In this document: one piece after another, positions 1 through 8,362 of the stretch | Layout: each line of letters opens with the position of its first letter | How positions within the stretch are numbered: the first letter of the stretch is position 1 | Assembly (NCBI GenBank): GCA_031180725.1 | Contig: JAPSLO010000003.1 | Span: 338,548 to 402,547 of the forward strand | DNA length: 64,000 nucleotides | Reading direction: 5' to 3' | Source: Roseomonas sp. | GTDB taxonomy: Bacteria > Pseudomonadota > Alphaproteobacteria > Acetobacterales > Acetobacteraceae | The notes under the pieces: generated by a model | What the model saw: only the letters and a program-made list of their open reading frames with translations | Database searches by the model: none | What the model was told of the DNA's origin: nothing | Program-made: the position numbers and the translations under genes

Positions 1-910
1 TCTGTCCCGCTTCGCGCATCCGGTGGATGGCCAGCGCCTGGGCGAGCTGCTGGCGCCAGAGCGGCACGGTATTGGCCAGGACCGAATGGATCTTGGCGGA
101 GAGCGCCTTGTCGTTCTCCTGGATCAGCCGGATCGAGGGCAGCGCCTGCATCGCCACCTGGCGGGTCAGGCGCAGATCGTGCACGCGGCGTTCCAGCTCG
201 TCCCGCGCGCCGCGCAGGTCGCGCAGGCGCTGTGGGGCGAGGTCGTCATTCGGGTTCGCCGCCACCTGGCGTTCCAGGGCGGGGATCGTCTCCGCATCCG
301 TCTTCGCCAGCACCGCCTCGCCGGCGGCGATGTGGTCGCCGAGCGCGTGGAACCACTCCAGCGTCGCGCCATAGAGGCGCTCCAGCCGCTCGACATCCTC
401 CATCAGGCGGGTGCGGTGGGTGTCGAGCCGGTCGCCGATCTTCTCGATCTGACCCTTCACCGTCTCGTAGCGCTGGATGATGCCGGTGACCTCGGCGCCC
501 GCCTTGGTGAACATGCGGGCGAAGAAATTCGGCTTCTCATCCAGCTTCGTCACGTCGAAGCCGCGCAGCGTGGAGAGCAGCGAGGAGAGGGTGCGCCCCG
601 CCTCTCCCGTCTCCTGGTTGCGGGCGCCTTCCAGCATGGCGTCGGCCGCGGATTGCGCGCGGTTCTGCGCTTCCTGGCCAAAGCGCAGGATGGAACCGGG
701 ATCGGAGAGGTCGATCTGCTGCGAGAGGCTGGTGATGGCCGCCTGGTGTTCCGGCGTCAGTGGCGCCTCGCCGCGGGTATAGGCGGGAAAGGGCGCGGGC
801 GCCGGCTCCGCGGCGGGGGGCGGCGCGGGGGCCGGATCGGGCGCCCGGGTGGCGGCGGGTGCGGCGGGGGGATCGTCACCGAAGGTGATCCGGAAGCCGT
901 TGTCGCTCAC
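1..910 (-). CDS. telA: TelA-family toxic anion resistance protein (partial)
   Basis: Reading leftward from a GTG at 910, about 303 residues are visible before the window ends, so the C-terminus is missing. After an Ala/Pro-rich linker (residues ~10-40) comes a helical, charged protein containing FDVTKLDEKPNFFARMF and a long heptad-like segment with TRQVAMQALPSIRLIQEND; these fit the TelA/KlaA family linked to tellurite and other toxic anion tolerance. The biochemical role of the family is unsettled. The GTG start overlaps the stop of the upstream xpaC-like gene by four bases (GTGA), so the two are almost certainly co-translated. XpaC-TelA pairs are common in bacteria. The family call is from remembered motifs and was not tested by a search. 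Confidence 0.85.
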   Translation of the reverse strand, partial: MSDNGFRITFGDDPPAAPAATRAPDPAPAPPPAAEPAPAPFPAYTRGEAPLTPEHQAAITSLSQQIDLSDPGSILRFGQEAQNRAQSAADAMLEGARNQETGEAGRTLSSLLSTLRGFDVTKLDEKPNFFARMFTKAGAEVTGIIQRYETVKGQIEKIGDRLDTHRTRLMEDVERLERLYGATLEWFHALGDHIAAGEAVLAKTDAETIPALERQVAANPNDDLAPQRLRDLRGARDELERRVHDLRLTRQVAMQALPSIRLIQENDKALSAKIHSVLANTVPLWRQQLAQALAIHRMREAGQ

Positions 911-1725
911 GCAAAGCCCTCCTGGCGCAGCCGCTCGGACAGCACCTTCACCTGGATGTCGAGTGCCGCCGTCTCCTCGGCGCGGATGCGCTCGCGCAAT
1001 TCCTCGGCAGCAGAGGAAAGATCCTGGAGCAGGTCGGGCAGGCCGGGCGGCGGCTCGGCGCCGGCCTCCAGCCTCTCCCGGATCCGGTCCAGCCCGTCCA
1101 GATGGACGATCAGGAAGCGCCGCGCGTCGCTGATGCGGTCGGGGCGCTCGGTCAGGTCGTCCAGAACGCCGGCCATGGCGCCGGCGACACCAACCAGGCG
1201 CGGCTCCTTCGCAATGCGGGCCAGGCGGGTCCGGGCCTCGTCCAGCGGGCCGGGCGGCGGCGGGGGCGCGGGCGGCGCGATCTCCACCACGCTGCCGTCA
1301 TAGAGCAGCCGCGTGCCGAGCCAGGTGCCGGCGCCCAGGAGCAACGCCATGGGGACGGACATCTCCGCCCCGAACAGCGCGACGAGGCCGGTGCCCAGCG
1401 CAGTGACCAACGCGGCGAGGTTGGTGTCGCCGCGGCGGGCCCGGCGCAGCAGCCAGGTGCCGGCCATCGGCAGCAGCATGCCGGCCAGCGCGGCGGCCAG
1501 GGCCAGCGGGCGGCCGCGGACGACTTCCGAGGCGGCGTCCCACAGCAGCGGCCAAGTGAAAAGCGGCAGCAGCAGGCCGCGCGTGGCAGCGCGGAAACGG
1601 CCGGCGCCGTCTTCCAGCCGCGCGCGCAGGTCCCGCCAGGGCGCCTCGGGCGGCTGCATCTCGTTGCGCTGCCAGGGGGGCGGCGGATCGGGTTCCCAGG
1701 GGCGGGAAGACGGACGGCGGGCCAT
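907..1725 (-). CDS. XpaC-like 5-bromo-4-chloroindolyl phosphate hydrolysis family protein
   Basis: This 272-residue protein has a hydrophilic Pro-rich N-terminus. Two to three membrane segments follow at about 50-140 (for example LLLPLFTWPLLWDA and ALAAALAGMLLPMAG). A Pro-rich linker comes next, then a cytoplasmic helical domain with TRLARIAKEPRLVGVAGAMA. The layout matches XpaC-family membrane proteins, which habitually pair with TelA. The family name records a phenotype in Bacillus rather than a proven enzymatic activity. ATG at 1725 is preferred over the TTG one codon upstream because it forms a TGATG junction with the small upstream ORF. The stop overlaps telA by four bases. The likely unit is small peptide, xpaC-like gene, telA. 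Confidence 0.8.
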   Translation of the reverse strand: MARRPSSRPWEPDPPPPWQRNEMQPPEAPWRDLRARLEDGAGRFRAATRGLLLPLFTWPLLWDAASEVVRGRPLALAAALAGMLLPMAGTWLLRRARRGDTNLAALVTALGTGLVALFGAEMSVPMALLLGAGTWLGTRLLYDGSVVEIAPPAPPPPPGPLDEARTRLARIAKEPRLVGVAGAMAGVLDDLTERPDRISDARRFLIVHLDGLDRIRERLEAGAEPPPGLPDLLQDLSSAAEELRERIRAEETAALDIQVKVLSERLRQEGFA

Positions 1726-1859
1726 CAACGGAAGAGCGCCACCATGGCCGAGAGCCAGAGTGTCAGGGCCAGCAGGAAGAAGCCCCCGGCGCGGCGCGCC
1801 ACCAGCGGCAGGCCGGCGAGGATCGGTCGGGCGACCGGAGAGGCAGGGCGCGGGTCCAT
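1725..1859 (-). CDS. small single-pass membrane peptide (44 aa), hypothetical
   Basis: A 44-codon ORF starts at an ATG at 1859, preceded by an AGGGG Shine-Dalgarno-like run at five bases' spacing. Its TGA shares one base with the ATG of the xpaC-like gene (TGATG), a classic translational coupling arrangement. The peptide has a basic, Pro-rich first half (MDPRPASPVARPILAG) and one hydrophobic helix (GGFFLLALTLWLSAMVAL), which predicts an inner-membrane peptide with the N-terminus in the cytoplasm. No family is recognised. The coupling and the ribosome site support a real gene that may act with XpaC and TelA. It is short, so a chance ORF remains possible. Confidence 0.55.
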   Translation of the reverse strand: MDPRPASPVARPILAGLPLVARRAGGFFLLALTLWLSAMVALFR

Positions 1860-1928
1860 GGCGCCCCTACACTTTGCCCCGGGGTGGCCCGGCATCAAGG
1901 CCGGGAGGCCCCGGGGAATGCCCCTGCC

Positions 1929-2810
1929 CTACTTCCGGTCCGCCCGCGGATCGAGCGCGTCGCGCAGCCCGTCCCCCACCAGGTTGAAGGCCAAGACCAC
2001 CAGGAAGATCGCTGCCCCCGGGGCGATGGCCAGCCAGGGGGCGGGTTCCAGGAAGCGCTGCGCGCTGTTGAGCATGCTGCCCCAGCTCGGCGCCGGCGGC
2101 TGCTGGCCGAGGCCAAGGAAGGAAAGCGAGGCCTCCGCGATGATGGCTTCCGCGATGGCGAGCGTCGCCTGCACCAGCAGCGGTGGGATGATGTTGGGCA
2201 GGACATGCAGCAGGCCGATGCGCCAGGGCGGGTTGCCCAGTGCGCGCGCCGCCTCCACCCAGTCCGTGCTGCGGGCATCCAGCGCCATGCCGCGCGCCAG
2301 CCGCACGAAGACGGGGCTGGCGGTGACGGCGATGGCCAGCATCGCATTCTCCAGGGCCGGGCCCAGGAAAGCGGCCAGCGCGATGGCCAGAATCAGGAAG
2401 GGGACGGAGAGCATGGCATCGGCGATGCGGCTGATCAGCGCATCCAGCCAGCCGCCCGAAAGCCCCGCCAGCAGCCCGATCGGCACGCCGATCAGCACCG
2501 CGCCGAGCACCGAGACGACGCCCGCCATCAGCGAGGCACGCGCGCCCCAGATCACGCGCGAGAGCACGTCGCGCCCGTTCTCGTCCGTGCCGAAGGGGAA
2601 TTCCAGCGAGGGCGGCCTGCGGATGCGCGCCCAGCTCGTGGCGATGGGATCATGGGGCGCCAGCAGCGGCGCCAGCAGGGCGACCAGCACGAAGGCCAGC
2701 ACCACCAGCAGGCCGACGACGGCCAGGCGGTGGCGCAGGAAGCGGCGCAGCGCGCGGCGGCCGGGGCTCTCGCCGCGTTCCAGGGCGGGCCGGGCGGTGG
2801 TGCTGCTCAT
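1929..2810 (-). CDS. ABC transporter permease, peptide/nickel (DppC) type
   Basis: This 293-residue inner-membrane permease has an N-terminal cytoplasmic segment (RRALRRFLRHRLAVVGLL) that leads into TM1, followed by about five more helices. It shows the OppC-like FGTDENGRDVLSRVIWGAR motif. The EAA loop that contacts the ATPase lies in the DWVEAARALGNPPWRIGLLH region. The protein pairs with the DppB-type permease one base upstream and is the last transporter gene of the 8196-1929 operon. The substrate is unknown; di- or oligopeptides are the default for the family, and opines or glutathione are alternatives. Confidence 0.9.
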   Translation of the reverse strand: MSSTTARPALERGESPGRRALRRFLRHRLAVVGLLVVLAFVLVALLAPLLAPHDPIATSWARIRRPPSLEFPFGTDENGRDVLSRVIWGARASLMAGVVSVLGAVLIGVPIGLLAGLSGGWLDALISRIADAMLSVPFLILAIALAAFLGPALENAMLAIAVTASPVFVRLARGMALDARSTDWVEAARALGNPPWRIGLLHVLPNIIPPLLVQATLAIAEAIIAEASLSFLGLGQQPPAPSWGSMLNSAQRFLEPAPWLAIAPGAAIFLVVLAFNLVGDGLRDALDPRADRK

Positions 2811-2811
2811 C

Positions 2812-3759
2812 TCAGGCCTGCCGCAGCCGGGGATTAATGGCCAAGTAGAGCAGGTCCGCGACCAGGCTGAGCAGCACGAAGATCAGCGCGGTCGCCAGCA
2901 CCACGCCCTGCACCACGGGATAATCGCGGTTGAACACCGCATCCACCACCAGCTTGCCGAAGCCCGGGATGGTGAAGATCTGCTCGGTCAGCACGGCGCC
3001 GGCCAGCAGGCGGCCGAGTTCGATGGTGCCAAGCGTGACCACCGGGATCAGCGCGTTGCGCAGCGCGTGCTTCCAGATCACCACCTTCTCCGCCAGCCCC
3101 TTGGCGCGGGCCGTGCGGACGTAATCCTGCGACAGGGCGGTGAGCATGGCCGCGCGGGTGTGGCGCATCAGCACGCCGGCAACGCCGGTGCCCAGCACGA
3201 AGGCGGGCATGATGGTGGTGGCCAGCGACTGCACCGGATCCTCCCACAGCGGGACATAGCCGGACGGCGGCAGCCAGCCGAGCTGCACGCTGAACAGCAG
3301 GATCATCATGATGCCCAGCCAGAAATTTGGCGTGGAGATGCCGAACAGCGCGATGCCATTGGCCAGCCAGTCCGCCGGCCGGTCCCGCCGCGTGGCAGAA
3401 AGGATGCCCGCCGGCACGCCGATGAGGACCGCGATGACGAAGGACATCACCGCAAGCTGCGCGGTGACCGGCAGCTTCTGGAGGATCAGTTCGCTGACCG
3501 GCATGCGGATGCGCCAGGACCAGCCGAAATCGCCCTGCAGCACATTGCCGATCCAGTAGAGATACTGTTCCCAAATCGGCCGGTCGAGGCGCAGCTCCGC
3601 GCGGATCTGCGCCAGCACGGCCGGGTCGCCCCGTTCCTCCCCCGCCAGGATCACCGCGGGGTCGCCCGGCATGAGCTGCTGGAGGCCGAAGATCAGGAAG
3701 GAGAGGATCGCCAGCGTCGGCAGGATCTGGCCGAGCCGGCGGAGGAGGAAGGGCAGCAT
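2812..3759 (-). CDS. ABC transporter permease, peptide/nickel (DppB) type
   Basis: This 315-residue DppB-type permease has TM1 at ~10-30 (LPTLAILSFLIFGLQQLMPG). The family signature PGDPAVILAGEE follows in the periplasmic region, and the C-terminal part has six TM segments. The EAA loop is YVRTARAKGLAEKVVIWKHA. It forms the translocation pore with the DppC-type protein encoded immediately downstream (one base between stop and start). It lies 70 bases after the solute-binding-protein gene, and that gap holds a strong hairpin. GlpF-like or nickel transport is possible, but the neighbouring genes fit peptide uptake better. Confidence 0.9.
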   Translation of the reverse strand: MLPFLLRRLGQILPTLAILSFLIFGLQQLMPGDPAVILAGEERGDPAVLAQIRAELRLDRPIWEQYLYWIGNVLQGDFGWSWRIRMPVSELILQKLPVTAQLAVMSFVIAVLIGVPAGILSATRRDRPADWLANGIALFGISTPNFWLGIMMILLFSVQLGWLPPSGYVPLWEDPVQSLATTIMPAFVLGTGVAGVLMRHTRAAMLTALSQDYVRTARAKGLAEKVVIWKHALRNALIPVVTLGTIELGRLLAGAVLTEQIFTIPGFGKLVVDAVFNRDYPVVQGVVLATALIFVLLSLVADLLYLAINPRLRQA

Positions 3760-3783
3760 CAGTTGTCTCGTTCGGCCCGGGAG

Positions 3784-3818
3784 CGCGGCCGCAGGGATTG
3801 CAGGTCGCTGCGGCCGCG
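3784..3818 (-). promoter_or_regulatory. hairpin between solute-binding-protein and permease genes
   Basis: A perfect 11-bp inverted repeat (CGCGGCCGCAG at 3784-3794, CTGCGGCCGCG at 3808-3818) has a 13-base loop. It sits 11 bases past the stop of the binding-protein gene and upstream of the DppB-type permease. No T-run follows on the minus strand, so a full intrinsic terminator is unlikely. The placement suggests a 3' mRNA stabiliser or partial attenuator that keeps binding-protein transcripts in excess, as known for other binding-protein-dependent importers. Confidence 0.55.
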
Positions 3819-3829
3819 TCCGGCGTCCA

Positions 3830-5341
3830 TCAGTTCAGCCTCAGATCCTGCAGCCGGATCATGCCATCCGGATTCGGCCGGTAGCCGCTGAGCCGGGTGG
3901 AATGGATCATCACGTTCTTCCGGTGCCAGAGATAGATGCGCATCCGGTCGCGGCCCAGCGCCAGTTCCATGATCTGGCGGTAGAGGTCCTTGCGCTTCTC
4001 CACATCGCCCTCGGCGCGGGCGGCTTCCAGCAGGCGGTCCACCTCCTCGTTCTTGTAGCGGCCGTCATTCTGGCCGCCGGTGGAATGCATGAAGGCGTAG
4101 ATGTTGCCGTCCGGATCGGTGCGGCCCGACCAGCCCAGCAGGAAGACCTCGAACTCGCCGCGCACCGCGCCCTGCAGGGCGGAGGCGAATTCGCTGGCCC
4201 GCAGCGTCACCTCGAAGCCCGCCTCGCTCGCCATGGCCTGGATCACCTCGCCGGCCTGGCGGAGATCGGGGTTGTTGGGCACCAGCAGTTCCACCGGCAC
4301 CGGCGCGGTATGGCCGGCCGCGCGCAGCAATTCGCGGGCGCGGTTCACGTTGCGCGGCTCCGGCTGGAAGCTGCGGACGTGGAAGGAGGAAGCCGGCGGC
4401 ACGGGCTGGCGCGTCGGGGTGTACATCCCCTCATAGACCACCTGGACGATCGCCGCGCGGTCCAGCGACAGCTCGAAGGCCTCGCGCACGCGCGCGTCGC
4501 GCCCCATCGGCGTATTGGCGCGTGGCCCGTTGCCGATATTGATCTGCAGGCCCTGATAGCCCAGCTCCTCCACCGGCACGCCGCGCAGGTTGCGGTTGCG
4601 CTGAATGGCGCGCAGGTCGTCCGGCTCCATCCGCTCGCCGAATTCCACCGCGCCGGATTGCAGATTAGCCAGGCGCACGGTGTTGTCCGGGATGGGCAGA
4701 TAGGTGACGCGCTGCAGGTGGATGCGGCCGGCGTCCCAGTATTCCGGGAAGCGCTCCAGCACGATCCGCTCCTGCGCCACGCGCTCCACAAAGCGCATCG
4801 GGCCGGCGCAGACGGGGTTGTTGCCGAAGTTGCGGCCCGCGGCCTCGGCGGCCTTGGGGCTGACGATCATGCCCGCGCGGTCGGTCAGCGTCGCCAGGAA
4901 AGCGGCATTGGGCCGGTCCAGCCGGATGCGCACGGTCTGCGGGTCCACCACCTCGATGGCGGTCACGCCGCCCATCTCGCTGCGGCGGAAACTGCCCTGC
5001 ATCGTCAGGTGGCGGTTCAGCGAGTAGCGCACCGCCTCCGCGTCCATCACCTCGCCATCATGGAAGCGCACGCCCTGGCGGAGCGTGATGAGCAGGCTCT
5101 GCGGGTCCTCCCACCGCCAGGCGGTGGCGAGCTGCGGCACGGGCTCCAGTTGCTCGTTGATGTCGAACAGCTTGTCGCACATGCCCATATAGACGATGCG
5201 GCCGACATAGGTGCGCGACAGGGTGGGGTCGAGGATGTCCGGATCCTCGCGCAGCGCGATGCGCAGATGCTGCGCCTGCGCGACCGAGCTGACCGCCAGG
5301 GCGGCCAGGCCGAGGCAGGCGGCGAGTGGAAAGCGGCTCAT
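3830..5341 (-). CDS. ABC transporter solute-binding protein, family 5 (peptide type)
   Basis: This is a 503-residue periplasmic protein. Residues 1-23 form a Sec signal peptide (PLAACLGLAALAVSSVAQA, cleaved before QHLRIAL). Family 5 hallmarks follow: an early EDPDILDPTLSRTYV segment, LLITLRQGVRFHDGEVMDAE, and a late LGWSGRTDPDGNIYAFMHST. It captures substrate in the periplasm and delivers it to the permease pair encoded downstream. ATG 5341 overlaps the stop of the upstream ATPase by four bases. The operon is DUF1028, ATPase, ATPase, binding protein, hairpin, two permeases. The ligand cannot be told from sequence. Confidence 0.92.
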   Translation of the reverse strand: MSRFPLAACLGLAALAVSSVAQAQHLRIALREDPDILDPTLSRTYVGRIVYMGMCDKLFDINEQLEPVPQLATAWRWEDPQSLLITLRQGVRFHDGEVMDAEAVRYSLNRHLTMQGSFRRSEMGGVTAIEVVDPQTVRIRLDRPNAAFLATLTDRAGMIVSPKAAEAAGRNFGNNPVCAGPMRFVERVAQERIVLERFPEYWDAGRIHLQRVTYLPIPDNTVRLANLQSGAVEFGERMEPDDLRAIQRNRNLRGVPVEELGYQGLQINIGNGPRANTPMGRDARVREAFELSLDRAAIVQVVYEGMYTPTRQPVPPASSFHVRSFQPEPRNVNRARELLRAAGHTAPVPVELLVPNNPDLRQAGEVIQAMASEAGFEVTLRASEFASALQGAVRGEFEVFLLGWSGRTDPDGNIYAFMHSTGGQNDGRYKNEEVDRLLEAARAEGDVEKRKDLYRQIMELALGRDRMRIYLWHRKNVMIHSTRLSGYRPNPDGMIRLQDLRLN

Positions 5342-6459
5342 GCTGAGGCTCCCGTTGTCGTTGTCCGGCGGTCCGTGAAGAAGGCTTGCAGGCGCTTCAG
5401 CCTTTCCCCGCCGGCATCGCGTTCGCGCGGCGGATCGGCGGGCGGCAGGCTGGCCTGGAAATGGCAGGCGGCCAGGTGCGTGCCGCCTTCCAGCGGCGGC
5501 ACCTGCTCGGCGCAGACAAGCTGCGCATAGGGGCAGCGCGTGCGGAAGCGGCAGCCGGAGGGCGGATTGATCGGGCTCGGCACATCGCCTTCCAGCGGCG
5601 CCGCAGGCGCGCCTTGCCCCGGCACGGCGGCGAGCAGGGCGCGGGTATAAGGATGGCGTGGCGCGCGGAAGACATCGGCGGTCGGCCCTTCCTCCACGAT
5701 GCAGCCCAGATACATCACGGCCACCCGATCCGCGATGTGGCGCACCACGCCGAGGTCATGGCTGATCAGGACAAAGGTCAGGCGGAACTCGCGGATCAGG
5801 TCCTGCAGCAGGTTGATGACCTGTGCCTGCACGCTGACGTCCAGCGCGCTGACCGGCTCGTCCCCCACGATCAGCCGGGGGCGGGAGGCGAGCGCGCGCG
5901 CGATGGCGATGCGTTGGCGCTGGCCGCCGCTGAACTCATGCGGCCAGCGGCGCGCCAGTTCCGGGCGCAGCCCGACTCGGGAGAGAAGTTCCGCCACCCT
6001 CTCGCGCTCCCCGGACCGCGGCACGATGCCATGCAGGCGCAGCGGCTCCGCCACCGCCTCCTCCACCGTCATGCGCGGATCGAGGCTAGCGAAGGGGTCC
6101 TGGAAGATGAGCTGCATGTCGCGCCGCCGGCGGCGCAGATCGGCGGGGGAGAGGGCGCGCAGATCCTCGCCCAGGAAGCGGATGGCGCCGCGGTCGGGCT
6201 CGATCAGCCGCAGCATCAACCGCCCCAGCGTGGACTTGCCGCAGCCGCTCTCGCCGACGATCGCCAGCACGCTGCCTTCCGGCACGAAGAGCGAGACACC
6301 ATCCACCGCGCGCACCGCGCCCCTGGCGCGGCCCAGTGCGTCGCGCACGGGAAAGGCGCGAGCCACATCCTCTAGCTCCAGGATGGGGCGGGCGAAGGGA
6401 CGCTCCCCGCTAGGATCCTGGCCCTGGGTGACGCCATCCTGGTCCTTGGTGACGCTCAT
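5338..6459 (-). CDS. peptide-type ABC transporter ATP-binding protein (DppF type)
   Basis: This 373-residue ATPase starts at an ATG (MSVTKDQ) that overlaps the stop of the preceding ATPase by four bases. A longer open frame upstream is only antisense-style run-on. Walker A is [12 protein letters not shown], the Q-loop is in LIFQDPFASLDPR, the signature is FSGGQRQRIAIARALA, Walker B is LIVGDEPVSALD, and the switch His is in LISHDLGVV. The C-terminal oligopeptide-transporter zinc-like region has Cys residues (GCRFRTRCPYAQLVC). This DppF-type subunit works with the DppD-type partner to power the permeases. Confidence 0.93.
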   Translation of the reverse strand: MSVTKDQDGVTQGQDPSGERPFARPILELEDVARAFPVRDALGRARGAVRAVDGVSLFVPEGSVLAIVGESGCGKSTLGRLMLRLIEPDRGAIRFLGEDLRALSPADLRRRRRDMQLIFQDPFASLDPRMTVEEAVAEPLRLHGIVPRSGERERVAELLSRVGLRPELARRWPHEFSGGQRQRIAIARALASRPRLIVGDEPVSALDVSVQAQVINLLQDLIREFRLTFVLISHDLGVVRHIADRVAVMYLGCIVEEGPTADVFRAPRHPYTRALLAAVPGQGAPAAPLEGDVPSPINPPSGCRFRTRCPYAQLVCAEQVPPLEGGTHLAACHFQASLPPADPPRERDAGGERLKRLQAFFTDRRTTTTGASA

Positions 6460-7442
6460 GCGGCGGCCCCCAGCACGCGGTCGAGCGGCGCGCGCCAGCA
6501 GGCGGCGCGATGGCCGGGCGCCACCTCGCCCAGCGGCGGCTGCCTCTCGCATTGCTCGATGGCGAAGGGGCAGCGCGGCGAGAAGCGGCAGCCGGGCGGC
6601 GGGTCGCGCAGATCGGGGACGGTGCCTTCGATGCTGGCCAGGCGATCCGTCCCGCCTTCCAGGCTGGGCGCGGCGCCGAGCAGGCCGACCGTATAGGGGT
6701 GTTCCGGCCGGGCGAAGAGCCGCGCGGCCGGGGCGCGCTCGGCGATACGGCCGGCATACATCACCGCGACCTCATCCGCATGGTCGGCCACCACGCCGAG
6801 ATCATGGGTGATGAGCAGCACGGCCGTGCCCGTTTCCCGCTTCAGCTCGTCGATCAGCGCGAGGATCTGCGCCTGCACGGTCACGTCCAGCGCCGTGGTG
6901 GGCTCATCGGCGATCAGCAGGCTAGGGCGGCAGGCCAGCGCCATGGCGATCATCACCCGCTGGCGCATCCCACCCGAAAGCTGGTGCGGATACTGCCGCG
7001 CCCGGCGCGCGGCTTCCGGGATGCGCACGCGGTCCAGCATCTCCACGGCCCGGTCGAAGGCAAGGCGAGGCGGCAGATCCTGGTGCAGGCGCAGCGCCTC
7101 CGCCACCTGTTCGCCGGCGGTGAAGGCGGGATTCAGGCTGGTCATCGGTTCCTGGAAGACCATGGCCATTTCCCGCCCGCGCTTGCGGCGCCAGTCCTCC
7201 GGGTCGAGCGAGGTGAGTTCCCGGCCGGCGAAGCGGATGGAGCCGGCGATGCGCGCACCGGGCGGCAGCAGGCCCATGATGGACAATGCAGTGACGGACT
7301 TTCCGCAGCCGCTTTCGCCCACCACGGCCAGGGTGCGGCCGGCCGGCACGGCGAAGGAGACGCCATCCACCGGACGCAACCGGCCGCGGTCGGTCGCCAA
7401 GGTGACGCTGAGGTCGCGGATATCCAGGACAGGTTCGGTCAC
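6456..7442 (-). CDS. peptide-type ABC transporter ATP-binding protein (DppD type)
   Basis: This 328-residue ATPase has Walker [15 protein letters not shown]-loop [13 protein letters not shown], signature [16 protein letters not shown], Walker [13 protein letters not shown] and the C-terminal [15 protein letters not shown] Cys cluster. I prefer GTG at 7442 (reading [13 protein letters not shown]) because it follows a G-rich ribosome site and aligns with usual family starts; an in-frame ATG at 7469 is the alternative. The gene follows the DUF1028 gene by a short gap and overlaps the second ATPase by four bases. Confidence 0.92.
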   Translation of the reverse strand: MTEPVLDIRDLSVTLATDRGRLRPVDGVSFAVPAGRTLAVVGESGCGKSVTALSIMGLLPPGARIAGSIRFAGRELTSLDPEDWRRKRGREMAMVFQEPMTSLNPAFTAGEQVAEALRLHQDLPPRLAFDRAVEMLDRVRIPEAARRARQYPHQLSGGMRQRVMIAMALACRPSLLIADEPTTALDVTVQAQILALIDELKRETGTAVLLITHDLGVVADHADEVAVMYAGRIAERAPAARLFARPEHPYTVGLLGAAPSLEGGTDRLASIEGTVPDLRDPPPGCRFSPRCPFAIEQCERQPPLGEVAPGHRAACWRAPLDRVLGAAA

Positions 7443-7488
7443 GGTGCCCCCGGCCGGCGATGCGGGCATGCTGGATCGGCGATCGGCA

Positions 7489-8196
7489 TCAGGCCTCCTC
7501 GGCCTGGGCCGCGGCCATGGCGTACTGGATCACGGCCCGGTCGAAGACGCCAGGATGGTCGCGGCCGGGCAGGAAGCGGCGGAAATGGCGGGTGTAGCCC
7601 TTCCACACCGCATGGAGGCGGCGGAGTTCGGGCAGCGGGTCGGGATGGTCGTCCGCCCGCAGATCGAGATCGGGATAGGGATCGCGGGAGGCGACCAGGA
7701 GGGCGGCGGATTGCCGGCCCCGCTTGTCCCCGCCCGCGGCCTGGCCCGCTTCCATGGCGGCAAGCAGGCGTTCGGCCAGCGTCAGCCCGGCGGAGGCCAG
7801 GAAGGCATCGCGCGTGGCGGTGACCACCCTTTCCCCCGCCAGCATGTTGCCCGCGACCGAGACATCCGCCCCGGCCAGATGGCCACACCAGCCGATGCAG
7901 GCTTCGCCGGTATGCGCGGCGATCCGCCCATCGGCGGAGAGCAGATGCACCTGCCGTTCGGCGCGGCCGGCGTCCGCGGCCACCAGTGCCGCGAGCGCCG
8001 AATCCGGCGCTTCACCGGCCCGGAGCCGCGCCAGGGCATCCGGGGCAAGGAAGGGGTTCACCAGCGCCTGGGTGCAGGCGGCACCGACGCCACCCTCCAC
8101 ACGCGGGCACAGCGCGCCGGCTGCAAAGAAACGGCTGGCCACGGCGGCGCCGACTTCTCCGGTGGCGGGATCGCGTGCCAGGATGGACCATGTCAT
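7489..8196 (-). CDS. DUF1028 domain protein (predicted Ntn-hydrolase fold)
   Basis: This 235-residue protein begins [16 protein letters not shown] and continues with [33 protein letters not shown], the characteristic start of DUF1028. The family is predicted to adopt an N-terminal-nucleophile hydrolase fold, with Thr2 as the candidate nucleophile after Met removal. The substrate is unknown. It is the first gene of the peptide importer operon, so a role in cleaving or deamidating an imported peptide or amide is plausible but inferred. No signal peptide is visible, which predicts a cytoplasmic enzyme. Confidence 0.85.
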   Translation of the reverse strand: MTWSILARDPATGEVGAAVASRFFAAGALCPRVEGGVGAACTQALVNPFLAPDALARLRAGEAPDSALAALVAADAGRAERQVHLLSADGRIAAHTGEACIGWCGHLAGADVSVAGNMLAGERVVTATRDAFLASAGLTLAERLLAAMEAGQAAGGDKRGRQSAALLVASRDPYPDLDLRADDHPDPLPELRRLHAVWKGYTRHFRRFLPGRDHPGVFDRAVIQYAMAAAQAEEA

Positions 8197-8301
8197 GGCG
8201 GGAGCAAGCGCGAAGCGGCCGCCGGTGACAAGAGCGTGCGCGACGGAAGCTTGGGCCGGCCCGACGCGAATGCCCGCGAAACCGGCGCCTGCCGCCCAGC
8301 C

Positions 8302-8328
8302 GCGGGGCAGGCCCTCCCCCTGCCCCGC
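8302..8328 (-). terminator. hairpin downstream of the liv-type operon
   Basis: A perfect 10-bp inverted repeat (GCGGGGCAGG / CCTGCCCCGC) has a 7-base loop and lies 35 bases past the livM stop, between that operon and the DUF1028 gene. It lacks a U-tract on the minus strand, so it is either a weak or Rho-assisted terminator or an mRNA 3' end stabiliser. Confidence 0.45.
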
Positions 8329-8362
8329 CCGTCGCGCCGGCTCCGTCCGCGGGCCGCGCCGG

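Noticed and set aside
1102-3891. Very long open frame on the + strand over the xpaC-like and permease genes (also 29510-32146 opposite the histidine kinase)
   Set aside because: Composition is Arg/Gln/His/Gly-rich with no domain; these are antisense shadows caused by high GC codon usage on the real strand.
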